NCBI GenBank assembly: GCA_021234155.1
Contig: JAJEKV010000199.1
Coordinates: 206,533-270,532 of the forward strand
Direction: 5' to 3'
Source of the DNA: Isoetes taiwanensis
Taxonomy: Eukaryota; Streptophyta; Lycopodiopsida; Isoetales; Isoetaceae
DNA: 64,000 bases
The notes beneath the pieces are model-generated. The model was not told the origin of the DNA. It ran no database searches and was given only the letters and a program-made list of their open reading frames with translations. Within the stretch, counting starts at the first letter, position 1. Each line of letters begins with the position of its first letter. Of the stretch, positions 22,584-33,470 are shown piece after piece. A program made the position numbers and the translations under genes.

Positions 22584-24211
22584 ATGTATTTCTTTGCATA
22601 TGATGAAAATCTTGCATCTTTAATTAGTACTATGTCTAGAACTAAAGAAGAAGCTATAAGTATTGCAGGGACTGAAATTACACAAAGAGAAGCTAGAAGG
22701 AGTTATGATCAAGGGGGAGATAGTATTTTATATTTTGGAAGAGGAAGAGGTAGAAAGCAAGGATGTAACGATGCTATAGTTGTGGAGAGACAAGGGCATA
22801 TTAAGCCCAGCGTACTAAAATCGGAGGACGTTCATGCTATGCTTGTAGAGGAGCTGGCCACCTGGCCAATATGTGTACAAAAAGAGGAAGAGGCGTGGAA
22901 GCTTTGGGGATCCTCTAGTAGAGGTGCATCCAGAAGTGTTACCTTTTCAAAGCCAACCATAGGTGTTTGTCGGAAGAAATTCACGAGGAGGAGGTAAAGT
23001 CATATGCTTTATCAAATTTATGTGATGACAATGTGTCTAACCCCCGTGGTTATAGATTCGGAGCTGAAAAATCCGTGATGCAAAGTTCAAAGATATTAAG
23101 AAATCTTGAAACTAGTAAGCTCGAGATCAAGCGCGTGTATGGCTAATGGAGAAAATCAAAATGTAGAAGCTTGTGGTGTGTTAGAACTCATAGGAGAGAA
23201 TGGGAAAGTTATTACTATTAATAATGTGTTATGTGTACCAGGGATGATAATCTCTGTAGCAGATCTAGTTGATAAAAATTATAAAGTCTTGTTTGACAAG
23301 CATATGTGCGTAGTTCTTGATAATGGAAAAATAGTTTTATATGCAAAAAGAATTGGAAATCGGTTTGAGCTTTGTCCTAGAAATATAAACATTTTATTAA
23401 GTGAAGTTGGAAAGGAAAACTCAATGGAATTATGGCATCAAAGATTAGGCCACACAAATTTGAAAAATATAATGTTTATGAGAAAACACAAGTTATTGGA
23501 TGGTTTAGATTTTACAGATTTTACAGATAATAGTGAGGAAAGCACTCCGTGTCATGGATGCATGTTGGGCAAGCAAAGTAGGAAACCCTTTCTCATGAAG
23601 GGTGAACGGGTAAATGAAAAATTAGCCCTAGTCCATTCCGATGTATGTGGGCCTATGAGAGTTAGAAGTGCTAGTGGAAAATACTATTTTGTGTCATTTA
23701 TTGATGACTATACAAGAAAAGCTAAGTGGTACTTCTTAACTCATAAAAGTCAGGTGTTCAACTCATTTAAAGCTTATCTTGCAGAAGTAGAACGTGAAAC
23801 AGGTGCTAAACTAAAATGTTTAAGATCAGATAGAGGGGGAGAGTACTTATCAGATGAGTTTAAAATATTTTGTTTAGAAACAGGAATCAAAAGACAATTA
23901 ACTTGTAGCTGTACTCCTCAGCAGAACGGTGTCTCTGAAAGAAAGAATCGAACGGTAATGGAAGCAGCACGAGCTATGTTAAAGCATGCAGGTCTTCCAA
24001 AGTTTTTGTGGGCAGAAGCTGTAAATACCGCATTCTATGTTCAAAATAAAATTTCAAGCAAAGCTTTAAATGGTCAGATTCCAGACGAGTTATAGACAGG
24101 CAAACGTCAATTGGTAAAAGACTTCAAAGCTTTTGGTTGTTTAGTATATTCAAAGGTAATAGATGACAATATATCAAAATTGGATGATAGAAGTAGAGAA
24201 ACATATTTTAG
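22584..24211 (+). mobile_element. Ty1/copia fragment G: gag remnant, protease trace and integrase
   Basis: Copia order on the plus strand: a gag remnant (22584-22997) with a GHIKPSVLKSEDVHAML piece from the zinc-knuckle region, then a 329-residue frame (23106-24095). That frame includes the end of the protease region, the GAG-pre-integrase motif ELWHQRLGHTNLKN, the integrase zinc cluster with C-H-G-C, and the catalytic core: HSDVCGP, RSDRGGEY and PQQNGVSERKNRT supply the three acidic residues. The integrase core looks intact. A stop at 24094 interrupts the C-terminal part, which continues to SRETYF at about 24206. No reverse transcriptase follows because the sequence changes abruptly into gypsy element B. 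Confidence 0.8.
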
Positions 24212-24887
24212 CAATGGCTGCAAGGCCACGAATGAAAGTGGAATAATAATTTACCTTGCCCAAGAAAGAACGTGTCTCCTTGATATTAGATGGTGCTTGA
24301 GCTTTAAGCACGCAACTGATTTTAGCAGGATCTGTGGTGATACCTGCTTTACTGACCACGTGTCCTAACAGAACACCAGAGGTGACGCAGAAGGTGCATT
24401 TCTCGGGATTGAGACTAATGCCAGACTCATCACATTTCTGAAAGACAAGTTCTAATTTATCCAGGTGGTCATCCATGGAACTGTAGGCGGAAAAGTCATC
24501 TTGAAAAATCTGGAGAAAGGGTTTCTCCTTCATGTAATCGTGAAAAACCGAGAGCATGATGCGTTGAAACGTAGATGGAGAGTTGGATAAACCAAAAGGA
24601 ACCACCTTGTAGGCAAAAGTGCCCCATGGGGTGGTAAAGGTAGTCTTGAGTTGATCTGCCTCTTTGATTGAAATTTGATTGTAGCCTGAAAAACCATCCA
24701 TGAAGGAGTACATTTCATGACCAGCAACCTCTTCCAGAACCTGGTCGATGAAGGGAAGCGGGAAGTGATCACGCTCCGTGGCCTGATTGAGTTTGCGATA
24801 GTCCACGTAGACGCGGATCTTACCGTTGTGTTTGAGAGCAATGACGATGGGGCTCACCCATTCAGAATGTTTGACCTCATAAATCAA
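24174..24887 (-). pseudogene. Reverse transcriptase fragment of element B
   Basis: An uninterrupted frame of ~225 gypsy residues: HSEWVSPIVIALKHNGKIRV, DYRKLNQATERDHFPLPFID, MYSFMDGFSGYNQISIKE, FAYKVVPFGLSNSPSTFQR, FLQIFQDDFSAYSSMDDHLD, CTFCVTSGVLLGHVV and ETRSFLGKVNYYSTFIRGLA. The active-site motif reads F-Q-D-D. The last residues before the stop at 24174 (after AAIA) come from the copia sequence beyond the junction. Without RNase H and integrase it is part of a dead element, though the domain itself looks intact. Confidence 0.85.
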
Positions 24888-25399
24888 GCCGGCAGTTAGG
24901 AGTTTATCAATTTCGGCCTTGACACGGTCACGGTAGTTGGGGTTGAGCCGGTACTGTCGTTGCTAGACAGGACGTGCATCTGGTTTGGTAGGAATGGTGA
25001 GTTCCCCCAAGTCTTTGTTGATACCCCGAAGATCTTTATAGCTCCAGGCAAAAATGTGTTTGAATTTTTTGAACAGCGTGAGGGTGCGTGCGCGATAGGT
25101 GGTTGGGAGATTTGCAGCAAGGCGGACTGGCTGATTGTTGCCAACGTCCACAATCTCCACCTCCGGAGTCTGAATGTGTGGAACAACTTCCTTGTCTTGA
25201 ACAACGTGAGCATGAGGTTGAAACATGACTGGATGAGCTGCATTTTGTGTGGTGAAGAAAAGCGGTTGCTGAGCGTCATCGAGCAGTGGTTGACGTCCAC
25301 CGTTTCTGGAGGAAGTACAGTGTCGGAAAAATGGTCAAGTCTTTGGATACGATTGCAAGGAGCCAGGTAAGGGTCGGCGGCGCAATACCGTGGTCCGAT

Positions 25400-26020
25400 C
25401 GAGAGTCATCTCACCCAAGGATCAAAGATATTGGGGGGTAGGATGAAAGAGGCGGACTTCGCCCGGTGGAGAACTGAACATGATAGATATTCGGGCTTCA
25501 TTAGAATCGGTGTCTAAGAGAGAAGGTTCGGCATGTTCAACTGAGATGATCTTGCCAGTTTCCAAATCCATAGTAGCATTGAGATGACCATCTGTAATGA
25601 CGACTGGTCCGTGGCCCAATAATGAATACTTTTTGCCTGACGGATAAAAGGTCTGCCGACCAACATTTCATATCAAGGGATCTTCGCCGTATTGTTCCAA
25701 ACACCAAATTCTAGAGGAATCACGAGTTCGCCAATATTGATGTGAAGAAGGGGTGTGACGCCTTGAGGGGCGTGATATGACCATTGGCCAACTTGATATC
25801 ATAAGGGCACGCGGTAAAGTTGTGTGATGCCCAATTGCTTTTCGAGCTTATCGGTAATGAGATTGTGACACTTCCACCATCAATCTGGACATGATTGTCT
25901 TTGTGATTGCCCACCGTGGCATGGTGTAGAGGTAGCCACGACCCCAACCAGAAGCAGTGGAAAGGGGCAAGCGGTCCTTGAGAGCGAGGACAAAGTTTCA
26001 AAATGGTGGCTAAACTCAAA
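25400..26020 (-). pseudogene. Protease region of element B
   Basis: The frame 26019-25720 contains NHVQIDGGSVTISLP and IKLANG, matching the D-G-G-S protease site of element A, and 25619-25422 carries GHGPVVITDGHLNATMDLET. Frame breaks separate the pieces. Confidence 0.55.
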
Positions 26021-28182
26021 GGAATTTTGATTTTTGCAAGTTCTTCTTGGAGTTCAAAGGAACATGAGAAAACAATTAGCGCGGGGATCCAAGGGAGCTA
26101 AAGTCACGAGGTAAAGAAGCGAAACTTCTTTGAGAAGCTCCACCTCTGCAGCAATATTCGGATATGTCCGAGGCGTGGGTGTGAGATGGCCGAGGTGCTT
26201 CATGTATTTGTTGAGCCACAGTGGTGGCGTGCACATTAGCAAGTGTCGCGACCTTCGCAGCTTACATGAGGTTGAGGATACTTTGTCTTACCTTGGGCAT
26301 GACATGAGGCATGAGTTTATCAAGTCACGGTACAAAGTGAACCTTTTTTTCCTCTTCATGAGGGATCATATCTACGCAAAAAAAAAAGCGCGTATCATGA
26401 GGAATGATGGTCAAGGGGCATGAAGTCACAGTACATGAGACCAAACCAACCCAGTTTATTTGTTGGATGGGAGGATTGAGAGCTTGGTAAATTTCTTCCC
26501 GAGCTTGTTGATCTAGAGGAGGAGTTGGCGAAGGAGCCTGGTTGATACCTTTGTTGTTGTGGTACGCATGGTGGCTTTCTTAGAACGGGGCCGAGGGCCT
26601 TGTTTGCCATTAGCGATCAAAGTTGATAGGCCGTGAGGCGTCTTGGCGTGGTTTGATTTCGTGCACGGAAGTTGGACTTGAACTTGAGGAAGTTGAGGGC
26701 ACTGCCGGTGGTGGTATGACCCCATTCCGGACAATGATAGCACCGGGCTTTAGAAGGATCAAAAAGGAGGTCGGTTGCCTTGTCCTCGTGGATTTACTGA
26801 GATTCTTTGAGATTGTGGATACTATTGAAGTGGTTGAACTTGAAATGGCTGAGGTTGGTATGGCGTCATTCTTTGGCGTGGTCTAGACTTGATAAACCAT
26901 CTTTTGCCAGAAGGGTGTAGGATGAGCACGAGTGCATTCTTCTGTAGCATGATTGCACATGTTGCAGCGTTTACAATGAGGTGGGCCATTGGAGGAGTTG
27001 CACTCATTGGCCAAATGGCCTTGATATTTGCAGATGTGGCACCAAATTTGCTGCGTTGAGGATTTGAGTGTTGAGAGCTGAACTACGTCGAGGTACCATG
27101 GCGGGAGGAATGAAGGGTAGCTCTGAAGGGCCACGCCACTGAGGAGGAAACATTAACTGAATGATTGACAAGTTCGATGGCCTGCTCCAAAGTCTTGGGG
27201 CGCAATTATTGATCATGAGAGCGAATAGGGCGGGAGGAAGTCCACGGAAAAACGGACAAGGATCGGCTTTGCGTGGGGTACTCTTGAAGTTTCTTGAGGA
27301 GGATGTGAAGACGATCCATAAAATCCCGACTGACTCCGTGGGTTCTTCTTGAAGATCATTGAGTTGCTTGAGAAGAAGTTGGTCATCATCCGTGGTGCCA
27401 TTGATGAGGAGAGCCACGCAGCGGCGTGGTGGAAAAGATGTGGAACTTCGGTTGAGGTTGAGGCGTGACCATTTAGGATAGCGAGCCTCAAATTCTTCCA
27501 TGTAGGCTTGAGCACTTTGATCTAAGGGTTTGCCTTTAGTACTTCAAAAGTGGGATAGGTCGGTTTGAGAGTCTGAAAAAGAAGATTGTGGACGGACCGT
27601 CGCGATAGAGCGCCGAGTAGGAGGAGGCATATAATGAGGTGGTACACGGTCATGGTCTTGGTATGGTGTGTCGAGGGGCGAAAAACCTTGAGAGTCTTGA
27701 AAAGGAGCATCCCGTAGGGGATGGTCCTTGAGAGCTTTGTTCGTGTGGCTTGAGATCGGGCAAGAGTGTAGACTGGAAGAGTCTGACGGTGAAAAGAAGG
27801 GATTGGGGATATGTCCAATTGGGGAGGGCGAAAAGAGATATGGGGTAACCCATTCCGCCAAGGGGAGATGATGGTTGTGAAGGCAGAGAGTATGGCGGAG
27901 GGGATATGAATGACTGGAGTGTGGAAATAAGCCGGAGGGGTTTGAACAGTGTATGATGTGGTGACCGAGGTTGTGAACAATGTTTACACGCTGGAGGAGA
28001 GCCAGGACGAGAGTGAACACGGAGGAGTAGGTGGCGCCGATTGAGCTCGCGGAGCGAATATGGGCGCCCTCAATATCATAACCGATGTCATACATATCTC
28101 TTGCAACTTCGCGACGTTGATGGCGCTCCAACCGAGACGTCGTCTGGCTAAGAAGCTCCCGAGGAAAGCTTCGGGCAGACAT
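26020..28182 (-). pseudogene. gag region of element B
   Basis: It starts with ATG at 28182, 46 bp inside the LTR edge (MSARSFPRELLSQ). The 212-residue first frame is rich in H, P and S and unlike any catalytic protein. Later frames supply the capsid part (27515-27213) and the zinc-knuckle region, CHICKYQGHLANECN then CKRCNMCNHATEECTRAH (27060-26925), where a cleaner copy of A's motif is seen. Frames shift several times. Confidence 0.6.
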
Positions 28183-28208
28183 GGTAAAAGAAGGAAATAA
28201 AGAAAATC

Positions 28209-28227
28209 AGACCCGGCGTGGCGGCGG
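28209..28227 (-). promoter_or_regulatory. Possible tRNA-Asp-type primer binding site of element B
   Basis: Directly inside the 5' LTR the minus strand reads CCGCCGCCACGCCGGGTC, which resembles the TGGCGCCGTTGCCGGGG site used by Athila-type elements (complement of the tRNA-Asp 3' end) but has several mismatches. Position is right; identity is tentative. Confidence 0.35.
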
Positions 28228-28817
28228 TGTTTTGGGGTGCGGGTTGGGAACTCCGCAAAGATGCCCTCTGTGAGGACCCGTGGATCAAACAGGAGAATCC
28301 GGTAGCTGTGTCACGCGGGATTTGCAAAAGAAACAAAGGAAAAGGAAAAGAGAGAGAATAAAAGAAAACAATAAGATCAAAATGATGAGAACAAAACTCT
28401 TTGATATCAATGATGATACATGAGCTCTCGCAATCGAGAGAAAGCAGAAGTGAGATAAGACCCAAAACTCATCTAACCCGTGAAGGCTAGCTCTACTCGT
28501 ATATATAGTACAATGGCCTTTGGCCCAATTATAGATTACTCTGTCAATTCGGTCTTGGGCCTCACGGAGGAGGCGATTTGTAGGCACGTTGGCGGTGCCT
28601 CTTGAAAGCCCGAAATGACACCGGTGGTGGATGGCGTCACTATTGCGTGCGTTGCCTCTTCTTTGGCGCGGGTGTGGCCTTCTGCGTGGTCGGGCTGCTT
28701 GGTCTTCTCGCGGGGCCTTTGGCGAGGCCCGACATGTGCCGACCGTGGATCCTTAGCCTTGACACGGTCCATCGCGGTGCATGAATAGTCTTGTACCGGG
28801 ACATACAGGGACTAACA
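28228..28817 (-). repeat. 5' LTR of element B
   Basis: 590 bp, minus-orientation start TGTTAGTCCC and end CAAAACA. It is similar along its length to the two LTRs of element A, including the TATATATA box near 28500-28508. The partner 3' LTR is absent because B is truncated at 24212. Confidence 0.8.
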
Positions 28818-29179
28818 ATGGCGCTCATGCCTACACCTTTAGTTGCCCAAGCGTGGAGGATAGGGTCCTTCGGTATTTGGGCGTGAAGGATAGGGTCCTC
28901 CCCGTAGGCATTGACTAGAGGTGCTTTCCTATCAATGCATGCCTGAATGGCCTCTTATCTCTCGAGGGCATCTACTTCCATGGGACGGAAGTAGACTTTT
29001 TAATCTACCATCCAAGCAAAACCGCGGTCATGCCTACATTGACATTAATACCACGTCCTAGAGATCAGCGTCGTGGTCCCATCATCCGTAATAACAGCGC
29101 ATGCAACCCATACCTAGCATAGGCTGCATGCGTAGATTAATCCTAGCTACACATGAAATTAATCTAAACACAAATCGAC

Positions 29180-29480
29180 ATGCCTGAGCCGATTTCTTCA
29201 GAGATGACCTTGCCGTCCCATTGCTCCATAAACTGTGGGTATTGCTTTATTAGATCCTCTTAAGTACCCATGTCGCGTCTTCCACTGGCAAGTGTTTCCA
29301 CTTGACCAAATATTGGAGAAACTCTGATCTCCTTGTTTTCTTGAATGCTTTATCAAGAATCAATTCTGGAACTATCTCTAGCTGCTCTTCTGTCATTTCC
29401 AACAACGTTGGAGTGTCCAAGACTTCTGGATTTGGAGTATGCTTCTTCAACAAATTCACGTGGAAGACTTTATGAATTTT
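29180..29480 (-). pseudogene. Chromodomain at the end of element C integrase
   Basis: The frame 29459-29250 contains PELILDKAFKKTRRSEFLQY and LVKWKHLPVEDATWV, matching a chromodomain (aromatic residues and the W-K-x-L-P-x-x-x-A-T-W block). After a frame change the end reads EDLIKQYPQFMEQWDGKV, the usual tail helix, stopping near 29180. In chromoviruses this domain directs integration to modified chromatin. Confidence 0.75.
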
Positions 29481-30430
29481 CAGCTGTGCTGGCAGCTCTA
29501 ACTTGTAGGATTGTTACCTACTCTCTTGGCTATTCGAAGGTCCAAGCCCACCTTGGAGCAAGCTTCTTACAATTTCCGACGCGAGCTTACCGCTTCACTT
29601 TGATCTTGAGCCAAGCGTTGTCGCCAACTTGGAACTCTCGACCGTCCGATGCTTGTCTACGACGCTTTTGTCGACTCCTTGGCGCAAGAAGATATCCTCG
29701 GACCTCTTCTACTAGGCTGCTGCATGTCGACCAACATTTCTTCTTGAAACCTCTACTTTTGACACGAGGATTGTGCCAAGTGTCCGGAGTTAGACATTGG
29801 AAGCGTAGTTGATCATGAGCAATGACATCTAAGGATGATTCATGCTTGATGCTATTATAAGTTTAACTCAACCAAGTGAATATACTCTTCCCACATACCG
29901 CTTATTCCGGACATAGTTTAGTAGTATATCTTCCAAAATTACATTGGTCCATTCTGTTTTTGCCCATCCGGCGAGGATGATAGGCCGCGCTCATGGACAA
30001 CTTCGCAATAAATCGTCGCAAAAAAAGATCCCGCCAAAAGGCACTCATGAACCGGTTCTCGCCGGAGATGATCTCTTGGCATGCCATGGAGCCCGAAGAT
30101 TTCTTTGGTGAAGAAACACCGTATCCATGGTCGTGTTGGTAGTCCCCAAGGCACGGTGTGCCATCTTCGACAACTTGTCGGGCCACAACCATCAAGGCAT
30201 CTTTCCCTCTTCATATCGCCGGGAGCCATGTTATGAAGTCCATAACCGATGACCTCCCACTTAGCGTTCGCACCACTAGTGGTTCCAATGCTCATGGAAT
30301 TGAAGTCGCTTCCGCTTTCGACGACATACGACACTCTTTGATGTAGCGAGCTATCCGCTTCTTCATCCCGGCCAATAATAGGCTTTTGCAAGACTTTGAA
30401 AATATGTCTTCATAAATCCTACGCGGCCGG
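29480..30430 (-). pseudogene. Integrase region of element C
   Basis: Broken frames include KRIARYIKECRMSSKAEATS (zinc region, end of the 31179-30292 frame), KWEVIGYGLHNMAPGDMKRE (core, 30270-30200) and ERGLSSSPDGQKQNGPM (30000-29940), corresponding to the S-S-x-H-P-Q-T-D-G-Q-T-E segment near the catalytic glutamate. Many indels mean it is inactive as read. Confidence 0.6.
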
Positions 30431-31179
30431 CTATTGATTTGTTGTGGGTGTCGTGGAGAATCAACTTCCTCACCCCGATGATTCGTGCACACACAACTTG
30501 TTCTTATGGTACAAAAGGTTACCTTCTTAAAATTCTTGAAGGTCTCCCTCTCCTTACCTGTTATTGCCTCTTTGCACAAGCTCGCCCACACTTCCTTGAA
30601 GTCTGCATCTGTCGGCAAGGTTTCTTCGATCTTCTTACCGAAGTCGCTGTTGAGCGTCGAGATTGCATTGCAGTGCACTCTTGTTGTCAGAGGATGCCTT
30701 GAAAGCGCATCTGCTACCACATTGAGCTTCCCCGGCTTATAAACTATATCAAAGTCATATTCTTCGAGGAACTCCATCCACCTTCGCTGTCTCAGGTTGA
30801 GATGTGGTTGTGTGGATACATATTGGAGACTCTGATGGTCTGTGTCCAACTGGAACTTCCTCCCCAACAGGTAGTGCCTCCAAATTCTTAGTGCCCTGAC
30901 AACTGCAAGCAACTCTTTATCGTGCGTCGGGTAGCGCGTTTCGACGTCGTTCATCTTTCGGGAGTCATAGGCTACTACTAGCTCTTCCTGCATGAGCACT
31001 GCACCTGTGGCAATCTTACTTGCGTCTGTCGCCACAAGCTTGTCCTTCTCTGGGTCTGGCAGGGTCAAGACGGGGGCGGTTGTCAAAGCTTCCTTCAACA
31101 ATTCAAACCCTGCTTGGGCTTTCTTGTGCCAATGATCTGCCCAATCCTTCACTTTTTCTTTCCGCTCGTCAAAACTCAC
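30430..31179 (-). pseudogene. RNase H region of element C
   Basis: Nearly continuous frame: AGFELLKEALTTAPVLTLPD, KLVATDASKIATGAVLMQEE, VAYDSRKMNDVETRYPTHDK, ELLAVVRALRIWRHYLLGRK, TDHQSLQYVSTQPHLNLRQR and VADALSRHPL. This is the canonical gypsy RNase H with its catalytic D, E and D residues present. The region is far less broken than the reverse transcriptase on one side and the integrase on the other. Confidence 0.8.
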
Positions 31180-31189
31180 GTTAGCGGGC

Positions 31190-31960
31190 CGCTATCTTTG
31201 CAAAGTTCTTCACAAACTTCCTGTAGTACCCTGCTAGGCCAAGAAAGCTTCTGAACTTATAGACATTCTTTGGTGCCGGCCACTGTATGACTGCTTCAAT
31301 CTTGGCCGGGATCCAATAAATCCCCTCCGATGAGATCACATGACCCGGATATTCCACCTCTCCGCGGCTAAGTGGTACTTCAACTTAGCGTATAACCTGG
31401 TGCCTCCTTAGCTTCGAGCACTCTCCTTAGGTGTTGTAACGATTCTTCCGGGGATCTGCTATACACCGTAATATCATCAAAAATACTATCACAAAAGTAT
31501 CCAAGAACTCCTTGAAGATGTCGTTCATAAGCCTCATGAACGTTACTGGGGCGTTTGACAAAGCAAACGGCATTACTGTGAACTCTAATGCCCATACCTG
31601 GTCCTGAATGCCGTTTTGTGGACGTCTTCTTCCTTGATCCCGACCGATGGTACCCCAACCTCGGGTCTATCTTGGAGAAAACCTTAGCCCCTTGGAACGG
31701 GATCCATCGGTCGTCCGATCCGGGAGTGCATACTTATTCTTGATGGTGTGCTTGTTCAACTGCCACGTAATCTATGCACATCCTCAAGCTGCCATCCTTC
31801 TTCTTCACAAAAGAATGGGTGCCCCAAATGGTGAGACGCTAGGTCTAATGAACCCTAGGTCAAGCAACTCCCGCAATTGCTTCTTCAACTCGGTCGGCTC
31901 TTTGCGTCATCCCATCCTCTTATCGTCTTCATACCTGGTTCGAAAAGTGCTATCTCACAC
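31190..31960 (-). pseudogene. Reverse transcriptase region of element C
   Basis: The frame 31658-31380 retains [20 protein letters not shown], the catalytic F-D-D motif followed by the typical S-R/K-x-x-E-E-H-x-x-H-L-R, while the preceding N-A-P-x-T-F segment is scrambled. Pieces of the fingers region can be glimpsed on other frames between 31960 and 31700. It is strongly frame-broken. Confidence 0.6.
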
Positions 31961-31979
31961 TCGACTCCCGTAAGGGAGG

Positions 31980-32911
31980 AAGCCGCTTTTGATCTCGCCC
32001 CGGAAAGAGATCATGGAACTCCTTGATCAACTTAGCTATCCGCTTTGGCAACTTCTTTGAACACCTTATCTTCCTTGCTTTCCTCGAATTCTGCTCTTCA
32101 TCTGAAGCTTGAAGATATATGCTATATGATCGCTCGTTATGCTCTTTGAGCGTACCGGGCATTACTAGACATACACCGCATGATAGGAACAACTTCTTTA
32201 CCCGCAATCTCTATGATTTTGCCGTTGGACGCCGTGAGGCTCACCTTCCGCTTCCCACAATCAATGAGGGCGCCTGTTGGACCAAGATACTCCATTTCTA
32301 TGATCAAATCGTACTTCCCAATGCTCATCACTTCTGCCCCCATTTGAACGTTGATTTCGACAAGTCGATGTCGGTTTATCCTCTTGCCCGTGTGTCTTAT
32401 CGCCCCCTTGCTAACACCACGGGTCTTGGCTTGGACTTCAATGGTTTGAGCTTGGCATCTCTCAACCATTCTTGGGGACGCAAAGTTGTGGGTACTTCCC
32501 GAGTCTATATGAATGACTTGGTCTTGGCCTTCCCTACTGTGGAGATTACCTGATACTGAGCTTCTCTGGAAGTGTCGAATCTTCCTGATTCCTCGATTCA
32601 GATTTGACTTGGCTTTCCTTTTCGCTGGCTTCTTTGGAGGAACAAGCTTCTCTCGGCGGCGCTTGAGCTGCCTTCTTGGATGGTCCGTCCACCTGCTATA
32701 AAGTGACCTTGTTCACCTCGATAGTAGGAGTTGTAAGCCTCCCACTTCTTCATGAACTCCGATCGCCTTCAAACTTCCTCGGTAGACCCTCGATGGGGTC
32801 TATCACGTAGGACTCCTGGCAGGTCGCGGGCGCTTCTTCAAGTCCTTATCCCAAGTCGGGTAGGTTGGGGTATTACTGGACTGTGCATTTCGGGTCTGCT
32901 GTGGACCACCA
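31980..32911 (-). pseudogene. Protease and gag end of element C
   Basis: The frame 32469-32137 contains EINVQMGAEVMSIGKYDLII and YLGPTGALIDCGKRKVSL, a late-protease/linker arrangement seen in plant chromoviruses. The frame 33048-32803 crosses the D insertion edge and ends in gag-like DKDLKKRPRP. Upstream gag is missing because element D begins at 32912. Confidence 0.45.
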
Positions 32912-32942
32912 TGGATACAAAAGATGGTCGTCACACGGATGC

Positions 32943-33013
32943 AAAAGGGTAGTTGCACAAGACAGGATTTGAACTCGCAACCTTCCAGTTGCAAGTCACA
33001 CACCCTTGCCAAG
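32943..33013 (-). repeat. tRNA-like segment inside the 5' LTR of D
   Basis: On the minus strand the sequence contains TAGCGCACTTGG (Pol III A-box type) and, about 32 bp later, GAGTTCAAATCC (B-box type), spaced as in a tRNA gene. The intervening part does not fold into a convincing anticodon arm, and the acceptor stem is not paired, so this is not a functional tRNA. The second LTR has the same segment at about 38325-38397 with a B-box GGTTCAAACCC. It could derive from a SINE or a tRNA captured by the LTR. Confidence 0.5.
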
Positions 33014-33083
33014 TGCGCTACCAATATTTGTTGAAGACATTCCTTCACGTCTTCCTTATATGTGGGACTATCTCCGCATAAGG

Positions 33084-33101
33084 TTCTAGAATGTTCTAGA
33101 A
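33084..33101. promoter_or_regulatory. Perfect heat-shock element array in the 5' LTR of D
   Basis: The sequence TTCTAGAATGTTCTAGAA is exactly TTCnnGAAnnTTCnnGAA, four alternating units of the heat-shock-factor binding site. It lies in the U3 part, 72 bp upstream of the TATA box at 33174. The copy in the 3' LTR has a fifth unit. Confidence 0.75.
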
Positions 33102-33470
33102 CCTAAATCTTCTTGCGACACTTGGCACGATCTCATCCATTGGAGTGGCTTATCCCTCGATCGTTGGTCTAGATATATAAGGAGGCATCTCCTTCTTGTC
33201 AAACCATTCCGTTCAACGCCAGTCTTGAGCCTTCTAGGCATCTGTCTTGTATTCTGCTTGCCTTGGGCTATTGTATTATTGATTCCCGCTCATATATCGA
33301 TTCTTTGCCGATCTTGGCATATTTCTTCCGTATTTCTTGCGTATTTTCCACGTATTTTCCTTTGTTTTTCGAAAGTAGGTTCATGACGGTTTGAACCGAA
33401 TCCCTTTACCGGTTCTTGTCTGCTCGATCCTAAGCATTTTTTTTGCTCATATTTGGTGATTTTATATCTA

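Larger units (their letters stand above)
24212..28817 (-). mobile_element. Element B: truncated Ty3/gypsy, relative of A
   Basis: In minus order it has a 5' LTR (28228-28817), a primer-site-like sequence, gag, protease and reverse transcriptase, then stops abruptly near 24212 where copia DNA begins. RNase H, integrase, the extra 3' region and the 3' LTR are missing. LTR, gag and reverse transcriptase align with A throughout, so both belong to one family. B is much better preserved in frame in the reverse transcriptase, which makes it the useful reference for reading A. Confidence 0.85.
28818..32911 (-). mobile_element. Element C: chromodomain Ty3/gypsy, incomplete
   Basis: On the minus strand, reading from 32911 down: the end of gag, protease, reverse transcriptase, RNase H, integrase and a chromodomain ending near 29180. 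The chromodomain after integrase identifies the chromovirus branch, different from A and B. About 360 bp below the stop may be the start of its 3' LTR, cut off by element B's LTR edge at 28817. On the other side element D starts at 32912 inside C's gag, so D appears to have inserted into C, but I do not recognise the rest of C's gag beyond D at 38747. Confidence 0.75.
32912..33388 (+). repeat. 5' LTR of element D
   Basis: It aligns with 38288-38746 over its whole length: the ACAAAAGATGGTCGTCAC start, the tRNA-like segment, the TTCTAGAA array, CTTCTTGTCAAACCATTC, TCTTGAGCCTTCTAGGCATC and the GTATTTCTTGCGTATTTTCC end. A TATA box (TATATAA, 33174-33180) sits 72 bp after the heat-shock-element array, so transcription probably starts shortly after 33200. 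Confidence 0.85.

Noticed and set aside
10290-28817. Elements A and B as a single element with three LTRs
   Set aside because: A has its own matching pair of LTRs with a target duplication, and a copia fragment lies between A and B.
32943-33013. A true tRNA gene
   Set aside because: A and B boxes are present but the acceptor and anticodon stems do not pair, and it is duplicated as part of the LTRs.
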